Source of the DNA: Pseudomonas protegens CHA0 | Lineage (GTDB): Bacteria; Pseudomonadota; Gammaproteobacteria; Pseudomonadales; Pseudomonadaceae | DNA length: 64,000 nt | Assembly (NCBI RefSeq): GCF_000397205.1 | Contig: NC_021237.1 | Span: 5,768,501-5,832,500, forward strand | Reading direction: 5' to 3' | Part shown: piece after piece, positions 33,920 to 42,219 of the stretch | Layout of the letters: each line of letters opens with the position of its first letter | Position numbering within the stretch: the stretch's first letter is position 1 | The notes under the pieces: model-generated | The model's input: only the letters and a program-made list of their open reading frames with translations | Told to the model about the DNA's origin: nothing | The model's database searches: none | Made by a program: the position numbers and the translations under genes

Positions 33920-35290
33920 TTGGATGTATCGACTGCCGCCTGGATGGTCCACGACACCCGCCTGATCATCTGCTGCCTGGTGGCCATCGCCAGCATCATT
34001 GTGCTGATCAGCGCCACCAAACTGCCGCCGTTCCTGTCGATCCTGATCGGCACCTTCATTGCCGGGGTGGGCGCAGGCCTGCCACCGGAGGAAGTGGCCA
34101 AGGCCTTCAGCAAGGGCGCCGGGGCGATTCTCGGCGAGGCCGGGATCATCATTGCCCTGGGCTCGATGCTCGGCGCATTGATGGCCGAGTCCGGCGCCGC
34201 CGACCGCATCGCCTCGACCTTGCTGGGCCTGGGCAAGGGCAAGTCGCTGCCCTGGGTCATGGCCCTGGTGGCGATGGTCATCGGCCTGCCGCTGTTCTTC
34301 GAAGTGGGGCTGGTGATGATGGTGCCGATCATTTTCGTCATGGCCCGCCGCTCGGGCCTGCCGCTGCTGAAAATCGCCATTCCGGCCCTGGCCGGGATGA
34401 CCACCCTGCACGCGCTGATGCCCCCGCACCCGGGCCCGCTGATTGCCGTCAGCGCCCTGCACGCCGACCTCGGCCTGACCATGCTGCTGGGCTTGTGCCT
34501 GGCCGTGCCGGCGGTGATCCTGGCCGGCCCGCTGTATGGCAACTGGTTGTCCAAGCGCCTGCAGGTCAGCGAACCGGCGGAGCTCGGCGCGCTGTTCAGT
34601 GCTGCGCCCAAGGCCCCGCGCCAGCCGGGCTTCGGCGTGTCGCTGCTGATCATTGTGCTGCCGGTGCTGCTGATGCTCGGCAGCACCCTGGCCAAGGTCG
34701 CCATGAGCCCGGAGAACACCCTGGCCCTGACCCTGAAGTTTCTCGGCGAACCCCTGATCGCCCTGGGCCTGGCGGTGATCGCCGCGGTGATCTGCCTGGG
34801 CTGGGCCAACGGCATGGCCCGGGACCAGGTCGGCAACACCCTGCGCAAAAGCCTGGCACCGATTGCCGTGCTGCTGCTGACCATTGGCGCCGGCGGCGGG
34901 CTCAAACAGACGCTGCTGGATGCCGGGGTCAGCCAGACCATCAGCAAGGTGGCCGAAGGCGCGCACCTGCCGTATATCCTCCTGGCGTGGCTGATCGCCG
35001 TGGCCCTGCGCCAGGCCACCGGCTCGGCTACCGTGGCCACCACCACGACCGCCGGCATCCTGGCGCCGATGATGGCCGGTCTGGCCGCCACCCAAAGCTC
35101 CCTGGTGGCGCTGGCCATCGGCGCCGGCTCGGTGTTCTTCTGCCACGTGAACGACGCCGGGTTCTGGATGGTGCGCGAGTATTTCGGCCTGCAACTCAAG
35201 CAGACACTCTGGGTCTGGTCGGTGCTGCAGACCATTGTTTCCGTGGTCGGGCTGGTGGGGACGCTGCTGCTCTGGCACTGGTTGCAATAA
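33920..35290 (+). CDS. gntP: GntP-family gluconate:proton symporter
   Basis: A 456-residue inner-membrane transporter with about twelve hydrophobic segments. Characteristic blocks are GAILGEAGIIIALGSMLGAL, MMPIIF-type GLVMMVPIIFVMARRSG, and LRQATGSATVATTTTAGILA near residue 370. I prefer TTG 33920, with GAGGAG eight bases upstream, to a GTG at 33872 lacking a ribosome site. Gluconate is the best-known substrate of the family, but relatives carry other sugar acids. Neither gntK nor gntR is adjacent. Confidence 0.88.
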   Translation: MDVSTAAWMVHDTRLIICCLVAIASIIVLISATKLPPFLSILIGTFIAGVGAGLPPEEVAKAFSKGAGAILGEAGIIIALGSMLGALMAESGAADRIASTLLGLGKGKSLPWVMALVAMVIGLPLFFEVGLVMMVPIIFVMARRSGLPLLKIAIPALAGMTTLHALMPPHPGPLIAVSALHADLGLTMLLGLCLAVPAVILAGPLYGNWLSKRLQVSEPAELGALFSAAPKAPRQPGFGVSLLIIVLPVLLMLGSTLAKVAMSPENTLALTLKFLGEPLIALGLAVIAAVICLGWANGMARDQVGNTLRKSLAPIAVLLLTIGAGGGLKQTLLDAGVSQTISKVAEGAHLPYILLAWLIAVALRQATGSATVATTTTAGILAPMMAGLAATQSSLVALAIGAGSVFFCHVNDAGFWMVREYFGLQLKQTLWVWSVLQTIVSVVGLVGTLLLWHWLQ

Positions 35291-35377
35291 CCGCTGGCCG
35301 TGGTGGGCAGGCCAGCCCTTCTGCATTGGGAACAGCGCTGTAGAATGCCCGCTTCATTCTCAGCGCAAGGGACCGAC

Positions 35378-35794
35378 ATGCCTTATCAGCCCTGGATCTT
35401 TGGCCTCGTCATCGCCGTAATTGCAGGCGCCGCTGGTTGGGCGCCTGCCCAGGCCGCAGCGCTGGATTGCGAGCACATCAGCGTCAGCGAACAGGTCGAC
35501 CGCTGCGCCCAGCAGGACAAGGAGCGGGCCGACGCCGCACTCAACCAGAGCTATCAGGCGCTGCTGGTCCGGGTGCACAACCTGTACCCCAGCAGCCTGC
35601 TGCAAGAACAGGAATACCTCGGCAAATTGAAGAACGCCCAACGCGCCTGGATCAAATACCGCGACAGCACCTGCGTGCTGGAGGCCTTCGAAGTGGAACC
35701 GGGCAAGCCGGCCCATGTGACCCTGATCAACCTCTGCGTGACCCGCCTGAGCACCGAACGCACCCGCTATCTGGAACAACTGCTGCCCGAATGA
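35378..35794 (+). CDS. LprI/DUF1311-family exported protein
   Basis: A 138-residue exported protein with a signal peptide (cut after PAQA, about residue 26) and AAGGGA before ATG 35378. The body is LprI-like (DUF1311): ALDCEHISVSEQVDRCAQQD at the N-terminus, then LKNAQRAWIKYRDSTCVLEA and LCVTRLSTERTRYLEQLL. Four Cys could form two disulfides. LprI members inhibit lysozyme in mycobacteria; in Gram-negatives the function is mostly unknown. It lies 87 bases after gntP. Confidence 0.85.
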   Translation: MPYQPWIFGLVIAVIAGAAGWAPAQAAALDCEHISVSEQVDRCAQQDKERADAALNQSYQALLVRVHNLYPSSLLQEQEYLGKLKNAQRAWIKYRDSTCVLEAFEVEPGKPAHVTLINLCVTRLSTERTRYLEQLLPE

Positions 35795-35810
35795 CAGCAG
35801 GCCCGGGGGC

Positions 35811-35868
35811 CTCTTCGCCGGCAAGCCGGAGCACCTGCAGGAGCGGGCTTGCCCGCGAAAGCGGCCTC
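35811..35868. repeat. REP repeat pair
   Basis: CTTCGCCGGCAAGCCGGAGC is followed by an inverted partner with GCGGGCTTGCCCGCGAAAGC, an adjacent pair of Pseudomonas REP elements between two converging genes. Confidence 0.75.
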
Positions 35869-36385
35869 AGGAGCCCGCTCGCGGCCAGAACGGTCGATGC
35901 CCCGAGCCATGCAGCAGCCCGCAGATCAGGCTGACGAGCCAGGCAAAGCCCAGCATGCCAACACACGAGTCGCCCTGGCGCAGGCGCTGCTGGCACTCTG
36001 CGGCGCTGGAACACAGGGCGCTGCACCCGGGTTGATCGTCGCGGCGACAACTGAGCAGGTACCCCCGCAGGTGGCTGAGAACCAGGGTCTGCCCCGGCAG
36101 TTGAGCGAGTGGCAGCTGGAGCCGGGTCAGTTCGCGGTTCAGGCGCAAGCGTTGGCGCTCCCCGGTGTCGAGTTCCTCCACCAGCAGCGCCCCGGCCTCC
36201 ACTGCGATCACCCGGGAGCGCAAGCTGTCGGGGCTGGCGCCCTCCAGGCCGTAGTCCAGTTGAGTGCAGGTCCAGGCCTGGATCAGGGCAAACACCAACC
36301 CCAGCACGAAGCTCATCAGCGCCACTTGTAACAGTGGCGCCAAGGCGGAGAAATTTCGCAAGGAACACAGCGTCGAACGAATCAA
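35867..36385 (-). CDS. Membrane protein of unknown function
   Basis: A 172-residue protein with one hydrophobic segment near the N-terminus (residues about 17-42, VALMSFVLGLVFALIQAW) and another near the C-terminus (GMLGFAWLVSLICGLL). The middle of about 100 residues is predicted outside the membrane and has several Cys (LLSCRRDDQPGCSALCSSAA), which would suit a periplasmic loop with disulfides. I recognise no family. The last bases overlap a REP repeat. Confidence 0.65.
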   Translation of the reverse strand: MIRSTLCSLRNFSALAPLLQVALMSFVLGLVFALIQAWTCTQLDYGLEGASPDSLRSRVIAVEAGALLVEELDTGERQRLRLNRELTRLQLPLAQLPGQTLVLSHLRGYLLSCRRDDQPGCSALCSSAAECQQRLRQGDSCVGMLGFAWLVSLICGLLHGSGHRPFWPRAGS

Positions 36386-36440
36386 GACAGCTCCCGGAAA
36401 CCCAAGCGCAGGCCGCGCGTTCCGGGAGATTAGCGGGAAA

Positions 36441-36476
36441 AAACCGGGGGCTGAAAGCCCTTTTTCAGCCCGGTTT
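36441..36476. terminator. Long imperfect hairpin
   Basis: AAACCGGGGGCTGAAA pairs with TTTCAGCCCGGTTT apart from a two-base bulge. It lies between the MFS gene stop (36554) and the start of the 172-residue membrane protein. The A-rich run at 36436-36443 would be a T-run on the minus strand, so it may terminate the MFS transcript. Confidence 0.55.
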
Positions 36477-36553
36477 CACGCGGGATCAAGAGGCGTTTTG
36501 GTGAAGGCTCTAGCTCGCCGCCTCGCTGAATCACAGCAGGCCGAAGAAAAGTC

Positions 36554-37882
36554 CTAGCGTTGGTCAGCCATGCAGCTTTCTCTCGCTGCCGCAGGCCCTT
36601 CCTCACCCACACGGCCGCCGAAGTAAGCGGCGCTGACGACCCCCACCGCTCCCATCACTGCGCAGTAGATCACGCAGATCCAGGGGCTCCAGGGCATCAG
36701 TGCGATCAGCAGCAACGGCGTGGTACTGGCCCAGAGGGCATAGGCGATGTTGTAGGTGAAGGAGATCCCCGACACGCGAATCCGCGCCGGAAACAGGCCC
36801 ACCATCACCGACGGCACCGCCCCCACCACGCCGCAGCCCAAGCCGGCGATGGCATAGGCCAGGCCGATCCAGGCGCCGCCGCTGATCAGGCAGCCATAGA
36901 GCACGGCGATGCCCAGTGGCAGCAGCAGGCTATAGAGCATCACCGTGCGCCAGGCACCGAGGCGGTCGACGATCAGCCCCGCCAGCACGCAACCAATGTT
37001 GAGAAAGACAATCCCTAGGCTGCTCAGGGCAAAAGTGTGGCTGGCGCTCATGCCGAAGTTTTTTTGCATCATGGTCGGGGTGATGACCACGAACACCACC
37101 ACCGCCGAGGTCAGCACGCAGGTGAGGATCAGCGCCGGCAGGATCGCCAGCCGGTGTTCCCGCAACACGGTGCGCAGGGGCAGTTCGGCGGCGGCATCGC
37201 GCTGGTGCTGCAGCGCCACGAACACCGGGGTTTCGCTCAACCAGCGGCGCAGCCAGACGCCGATCACGCCGAACACGCCGCCCAGCAGGAAGGGATAGCG
37301 CCAGGCGTGGTCGAGGATTTCCTCGGGGCTGAAGACCCGCGCCAGCAGGGTCGCGGTCAGGGCGCCCAGCAGGTAGCCGAAGGTCAGCCCGGCCTGGAGA
37401 AAGCCCAGGGCATAACCGCGATGGGCCCGCGGCGCGTGCTCGGCGACGAACACCCAGGCGCTGGGCACTTCGCCGCCCACGGCGGCACCTTGCAGCACCC
37501 GCAGCGCCAGCAGCAGCAAGGGCGCGAAATAACCGATCTGGGCATAGGTCGGCATGATGCCGATCAGCAGGCAGGGCAGCGCCATCATCAGGATGCTCAG
37601 GCTGAAGACCTTCTTGCGCCCCAGGCGGTCGGCGAAATGGGCCATGAGGATGCCGCCCAGGGGCCGGGCCAGGTAGCCGGTGACGAAGATTCCGAAGCTC
37701 TGCAGTAGGCGCAACCACTCGGGCATTTCCGGGGGAAAGAACAGCTGGCTCAGGGTCAGGGCGAAAAATACGAAGATGATGAAGTCGTAGATTTCCAGGG
37801 CACCGCCCAGGGCGGCCAGGCCCAGGGTCTTGTAGTCGGAGCGGGAAAAGCGCGCCGGCGACGACTCAGTGGAAGGGGTCAT
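36554..37882 (-). CDS. MFS metabolite:proton symporter (MHS/ShiA-type)
   Basis: A 442-residue twelve-helix transporter. ARPLGGILMAHFADRLGRKK is motif A of the metabolite:H+ symporter branch, and LRVLQGAAVGGEVPSAWVFV the conserved helix 4 block. The start at 37882 is chosen because residues from MTPSTESSPARFSRSDYKTL match family N-termini; the longer frame to 38140 overlaps panB and is rejected. Members import carboxylates such as citrate, shikimate or alpha-ketoglutarate. It is divergent from the PanB paralogue. Confidence 0.87.
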   Translation of the reverse strand: MTPSTESSPARFSRSDYKTLGLAALGGALEIYDFIIFVFFALTLSQLFFPPEMPEWLRLLQSFGIFVTGYLARPLGGILMAHFADRLGRKKVFSLSILMMALPCLLIGIMPTYAQIGYFAPLLLLALRVLQGAAVGGEVPSAWVFVAEHAPRAHRGYALGFLQAGLTFGYLLGALTATLLARVFSPEEILDHAWRYPFLLGGVFGVIGVWLRRWLSETPVFVALQHQRDAAAELPLRTVLREHRLAILPALILTCVLTSAVVVFVVITPTMMQKNFGMSASHTFALSSLGIVFLNIGCVLAGLIVDRLGAWRTVMLYSLLLPLGIAVLYGCLISGGAWIGLAYAIAGLGCGVVGAVPSVMVGLFPARIRVSGISFTYNIAYALWASTTPLLLIALMPWSPWICVIYCAVMGAVGVVSAAYFGGRVGEEGPAAARESCMADQR

Positions 37883-38057
37883 AAAGCAACTCGATGGCAG
37901 CACAAAGCAAAGGCGCTCATGGTCTACGCAAAAGATCCGGGGAACAACCCGTTCCCGGCCCTGGGTTGGTTTTCCGGGGTTTTCTGTACCTTGAACGGCC
38001 GCGCGCCAGGCCAATAATCGGGCACTTTCCCACCCAAGCAGAATCAGGAAAGTCGTC

Positions 38058-38885
38058 ATGAGCAGCCATACCCGCACCCAGCGCCTGAGCGTCCCGCAAC
38101 TGGTGGCCATGAAAGGCCGGCAGAAGATCGTTTCCCTCACCGCCTATACCAGCCACATGGCGCGGCTGATGGACCCCTTCGTGGATTTCATCCTGATCGG
38201 TGATTCCACCGCCATGGTCGGTTACGGGCGCACCTCGACCCTGGACATGAGCCTGGCGGAAATCATCGCCCACACCCGCGCGGTGGTGGCCGGCAGCCGC
38301 CTGGCCTGCGTGATTGCCGACATGCCCTTCGGCAGCTACCAGGAATCCCCGCAACAGGCCTACCGCAATTGCGCCGAGGTGATGGCCCGCACCGGTTGCG
38401 CCGCCCTCAAGCTGGAGGGCGGCCGGGCCCTGGCGCCCACCGTGGAGTTCCTGGTGCAGCGGGGCATTCCGGTGATGGCGCATATCGGCCTGATGCCGCA
38501 GTTCGTCAACCAGATGGGCGGGTTCAAGGCCCAGGGGCTCGACAGCGAGGCGGCCCGCAAGATCGAGGAAGATGCCCGGGCCCACCTTGAGGCCGGCGCC
38601 TTCAGCCTGTTGCTGGAAGGGGTTGCGGAGCCCCTGGCGCGGCGCATCAGCGACTTCTCGCCGATGCCGACCATTGGCATCGGCGCCTCCCCGGCCTGCG
38701 ACGGCCAGGTACTGGTGACCGAAGACCTGCTGGGGCTGGGCGGGCCCCAGGTGCCGCGTTTCGTCAAGCAATACGCCGATGCCGGCGCCCTGATCAGCCA
38801 GGCCTGCGAACGCTTCGCCGCAGAGGTTCGGGAGCAGGCCTTTCCGCAGTTGCAGCATTGTTATGGGGTGGTTCAGGAGGCCTGA
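38058..38885 (+). CDS. panB: 3-methyl-2-oxobutanoate hydroxymethyltransferase (PanB paralogue)
   Basis: A 275-residue TIM-barrel enzyme of the PanB family, which makes ketopantoate from ketoisovalerate and methylene-tetrahydrofolate. Motifs: [20 protein letters not shown] (Mg ligand Asp), [19 protein letters not shown] (second Asp), [10 protein letters not shown] (Lys), [30 protein letters not shown] (catalytic Glu), and [20 protein letters not shown]. No panC follows, and [10 protein letters not shown] deviates from the usual GDSLGMVVLG, so it is probably a second copy. It converges with the MocR gene with a 13-base overlap. Confidence 0.87.
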
Positions 38886-40261
38886 CTCACCGCCCGCGCC
38901 AACAGCCCGAGGGCGCCCTGGATATCCTTGCTCCAGTCCAGGGTGAAGCTCAGGCGCAGGTGCTGCTGCCACAAGCCCTGCTGGCTGAAGATCGCCCCCG
39001 GGGCGATGACGATGCCGTCGGCCAGCAGGCGCTCGTAGACCCGGGTCATCGGCACCGGGCGCCTGGCTTCGACCCACAAGGTCGCGCCGCCGGCGGCAAG
39101 CGGCGCATGCAACAGCCCGCCGGCCTGCTCGTCCAGCAGTTGCTGCAACTGCTTCATCCGCTGTTGCAGCATGCCCCGCAGTTTCAGCACGTGCTGGTCT
39201 ACGCGACCGGAACTCAAGAGCCGGGCCACGGCCTTCTGGCGGATCGGCGACAGGCGAAAGCGCCGCTCCAGGCACTGGCGCTGCAAGGCCGGGCCCAGGC
39301 TGCGGCTCAGCACGTAGCTCAAGGGCGCCTCGGCGCCGATGGCCTTGTCCAGGCTGGCGAACACCAGCAGGCGCTCGGGGTCGGCGAAATCCCGATAGCG
39401 AGCAGCGCCGGGCACGAAGCTGAATGCTCCGTAGCTGTCGTTCTCCAGCAGCCAGATCCCCCGCTCGGCAAACCAGCGGCACAGCTGCTGCTTGTCGGCG
39501 GCGGGCATCAGGCTGCCGTGGGGGATGTTCACCGTCGAGGAGAACACCGCCAGGCGCACCGGCTCGCGCTGAAGCAGCGCTTGCACCTGCTGCAGATCGA
39601 AGCGCCCGCCGGCATCCAGGGGCAGCTCGATAATCCGCAGGCGCGCCGCCCGCAACTGGCGCAGGATCGCCCAGGAACACGGGGACTCCACCAGCACCAC
39701 GCCGCCGTCCAGGTCCAGCGCCCGCAACGCCAACTCCACCACGCTGTGCAGATCGGCCCCCAGGAACACCTGGTCGGCCTGCCAGTAGTCGCGGCTGGAG
39801 CAGGTGTAGCGCCGGGCCAGTTCGCTGCGCAGCTCCTGCTCGCCCAGGGGCTGGTACAGCGGTGCCTGGTTGCGCGGGTACTGGCGGGCCAGTTCGCGCT
39901 CGGTCATCAGCAAGGGTTGCTCCAGCGACAGCAGCATCGCCGGCGCATCGCTGCACAGCGCCAGGCGCCCCGGCAGGCGGGCCTGGGCATAGAGGTTGTC
40001 GAGCAGATCCTCACCGGCCTCGGGCACGGTCGCGGCGGCCAGGGCCCGGGTGAAATAGCCCTGGCGCGGCCGCGAACAGATGCGCCCCTCGTCTTCCAGC
40101 AGGGCGTAGGCGTACTTGATGGTGGACAGGGAAACCTTCAGCCGCTGTGCCAGTTCGCGCAATGACGGCAGGCGTTGCTCCTGATCGCTGGCGGCGTTGT
40201 CGATCCACTGCAACAGGTAGCGGTAGACCGCCTGATAGGCGAAAGACGGGTGGCGCTGCAC
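38873..40261 (-). CDS. MocR/PdxR-like regulator (GntR HTH plus aminotransferase domain)
   Basis: A 462-residue regulator. An N-terminal GntR winged helix (about residues 5-70: [20 protein letters not shown] then [19 protein letters not shown]) is joined to a fold-type I aminotransferase domain (about 100-460). In the latter, [10 protein letters not shown] supplies the PLP Asp and [17 protein letters not shown] the putative PLP Lys. I take GTG 40261 as start; it lies four bases after the upstream gene's stop. The frame to 40594 would read through that gene. The target is unknown. The gene overlaps panB tail to tail. Confidence 0.85.
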
Positions 40262-40265
40262 CGCT

Positions 40266-40499
40266 TCAGTTGCCTTTGGCCATGGCGATCGCCGCCTGGA
40301 TCGCCGCGCGGGCCTGGGGGCTGTTCTTCCAGCAACTGGAACCCACCAGAGCCGCAGCCTGGGTGACGATGTGCAGGGCATCGGCGGCGGCCAGCTGGGC
40401 CAGGGAAGTGATGCCCAGTTGTTCCAGGCGAGCGACCACGGTAGAACCGACACCCTTGACCTTGAGCAGTGCGGCGCGTTCTTCGGGGGAAAATGACAT
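40266..40499 (-). CDS. Small helix-hairpin-helix protein
   Basis: A 77-residue protein from ATG 40499. ERAALLKVKGVGSTVVARLE is a helix-hairpin-helix with the GVG hairpin, followed by a second helical unit (LGITSLAQLAAADALHIVTQ) and a basic tail. The fold resembles the DNA-binding C-terminal unit of helicase- or polymerase-type proteins. Its partner is unknown. It directly precedes the MocR-like gene (four-base gap) and may share its transcript. Confidence 0.75.
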   Translation of the reverse strand: MSFSPEERAALLKVKGVGSTVVARLEQLGITSLAQLAAADALHIVTQAAALVGSSCWKNSPQARAAIQAAIAMAKGN

Positions 40500-40614
40500 G
40501 GGCGTTGAGATCCTTTGCAGTCCGTGGCAATTGCCGCATTCTTGCACAGTTCTCGGCCGCCTCTGCCTGGGGCGGCCGACCTCCTTATAAACATAAGAAA
40601 TCCGAGGTACTCAC

Positions 40615-42033
40615 GTGGCCGCTGATATTCAAGATAGCCGCTCCGCCCGCTTTGCCCTGCGCTGCTCGAACTGGGCCGAACGCTGGTTTCCCGACTCCTG
40701 GGTGTTCGCCGCGCTGGCGGTGATCATCGTTGCCCTGGCCACGCTGGCCATGGGCGCCAAGCCCACCGATGCCGCCATGGCGTTTGGCGACGGCTTCTGG
40801 AGCCTGATCCCCTTCACCATGCAGATGGCCTTCGTGGTCATTGGCGGCTATGTGGTAGCCAGCTCGCCGCCGGCGGTGAAGCTGATCGACAAGCTGGCGC
40901 GCATTCCCAGGAACGGCCGCTCGGCGGTGGCCTGGGTGGCGCTGATTTCCATGGTCGCCTCCCTGCTCAACTGGGGCCTGTCCCTGGTGTTCGGTGGCCT
41001 GCTGGTGCGGGCCCTGGCCCGGCGTACCGAACTGCGCATGGACTACCGCGCCGCCGGCGCTGCCGCCTACCTGGGCCTGGGCGCGGTCTGGGCCCTGGGG
41101 CTGTCGTCTTCGGCGGCGCAGTTGCAGGCCAACCCCGGCAGCCTGCCACCGTCGATCCTGGCCATCACCGGGGTCATTCCCTTCTCCCAGACCATCTTTC
41201 TCTGGCAATCCGGCGTCCTGCTGCTGGCCCTGGTGGTGGTCTCGCTGATCGTCGCCTACGCCACGGCGCCCGGCCCCGGCAGCGCCCGGGATGCCCAGGC
41301 CTGCGGGGTCGACCCGAGCTTCAGCATGCCCAAGCCGCAACCCCGGACCCGCCCTGGCGAATGGCTGGAATACAGCCCGCTGCTGACCCTTCTCCTGGCG
41401 CTGCTGGCGGCCGGCTGGCTGTATCACGAGTTCGCCACCAAACCGGCGATCACCGCGATCTCCGGGCTCAACACCTACAACTTCCTGTTCCTGATGGCCG
41501 GCGCCCTGCTGCACTGGCGCCCGCGCAGTTTCCTCGATGCCGTGGCCCGGGCAGTACCCACCACCACCGGGGTGCTGATCCAGTTCCCGCTGTACGGTTC
41601 GATCGCCGCGCTGATGACCGTGGTCAAGGGCGTGGATGGCCAGACCCTGGCCCACCACATCTCGACCTTCTTCGTGCAGATCGCTTCCCACGACACCTAC
41701 GCGCTGCTGATGGGGCTGTACTCGGCGGTGCTGGGTTTCTTCATTCCTTCGGGCGGCGGCAAGTGGATCATCGAGGCGCCCTACGTGATGCAGGTGGCCA
41801 ATGACCTGCAGTACCACCTGGGCTGGGCGGTACAGATCTACAACGCCGCCGAGGCCCTGCCGAACCTGATCAACCCCTTCTACATGCTGCCGCTGCTGGG
41901 GGTGCTGGGCTTGAAGGCCCGGGACCTGATCGGCTTCTCCTTTGTCCAGTTGCTGGTGCATGCGCCCCTGGTGCTGGTGCTGCTCTGGGCCCTGGGGACC
42001 ACCCTGTCCTACCTGCCGCCGGTCATTCCCTGA
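40615..42033 (+). CDS. atoE: AtoE-type short-chain fatty acid transporter
   Basis: A 472-residue membrane protein with about twelve hydrophobic segments, of the TIGR00366/AtoE type that imports acetoacetate and short-chain fatty acids. Family blocks: SWVFAALAVIIVALATLAMG, LIPFTMQMAFVVIGGYVVAS, NWGLSLVFGGLLVRALARRT, GFFIPSGGGKWIIEAPYVMQ and NLINPFYMLPLLGVLGLKAR. It starts at GTG 40615. No atoDAB genes are beside it, so the gene is isolated from the catabolic enzymes. Confidence 0.88.
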   Translation: MAADIQDSRSARFALRCSNWAERWFPDSWVFAALAVIIVALATLAMGAKPTDAAMAFGDGFWSLIPFTMQMAFVVIGGYVVASSPPAVKLIDKLARIPRNGRSAVAWVALISMVASLLNWGLSLVFGGLLVRALARRTELRMDYRAAGAAAYLGLGAVWALGLSSSAAQLQANPGSLPPSILAITGVIPFSQTIFLWQSGVLLLALVVVSLIVAYATAPGPGSARDAQACGVDPSFSMPKPQPRTRPGEWLEYSPLLTLLLALLAAGWLYHEFATKPAITAISGLNTYNFLFLMAGALLHWRPRSFLDAVARAVPTTTGVLIQFPLYGSIAALMTVVKGVDGQTLAHHISTFFVQIASHDTYALLMGLYSAVLGFFIPSGGGKWIIEAPYVMQVANDLQYHLGWAVQIYNAAEALPNLINPFYMLPLLGVLGLKARDLIGFSFVQLLVHAPLVLVLLWALGTTLSYLPPVIP

Positions 42034-42039
42034 CAGAGC

Positions 42040-42067
42040 CACAGGCCCGCTGCACAGCGGGCCTGTG
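42040..42067. terminator. Hairpin after atoE
   Basis: CACAGGCCCGCTG and CAGCGGGCCTGTG are perfect inverted arms of 13 bases with only CA between them, six bases past the atoE stop. GATAACGG follows rather than a T-run, so it is a transcript-end candidate without full terminator features. Confidence 0.6.
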
Positions 42068-42219
42068 GATAACGGCCCGCCGGCCCAATCGCAGATTTAT
42101 CCAGGGCCCAGACAGCCAGGCCGTGCCGCATTCCTGTAGCCTTTGCGTCATATTCGGTTGTTACCGTGCGACCGAAATACTTTGTAACGAATCCTCAGAG
42201 AGCCGAGCAAGGAGCCGAC

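Noticed and set aside
36554..38140. N-terminal extension of the MFS transporter to 38140
   Set aside because: The extra 86 residues overlap panB and its promoter on the other strand and do not resemble MFS N-termini.
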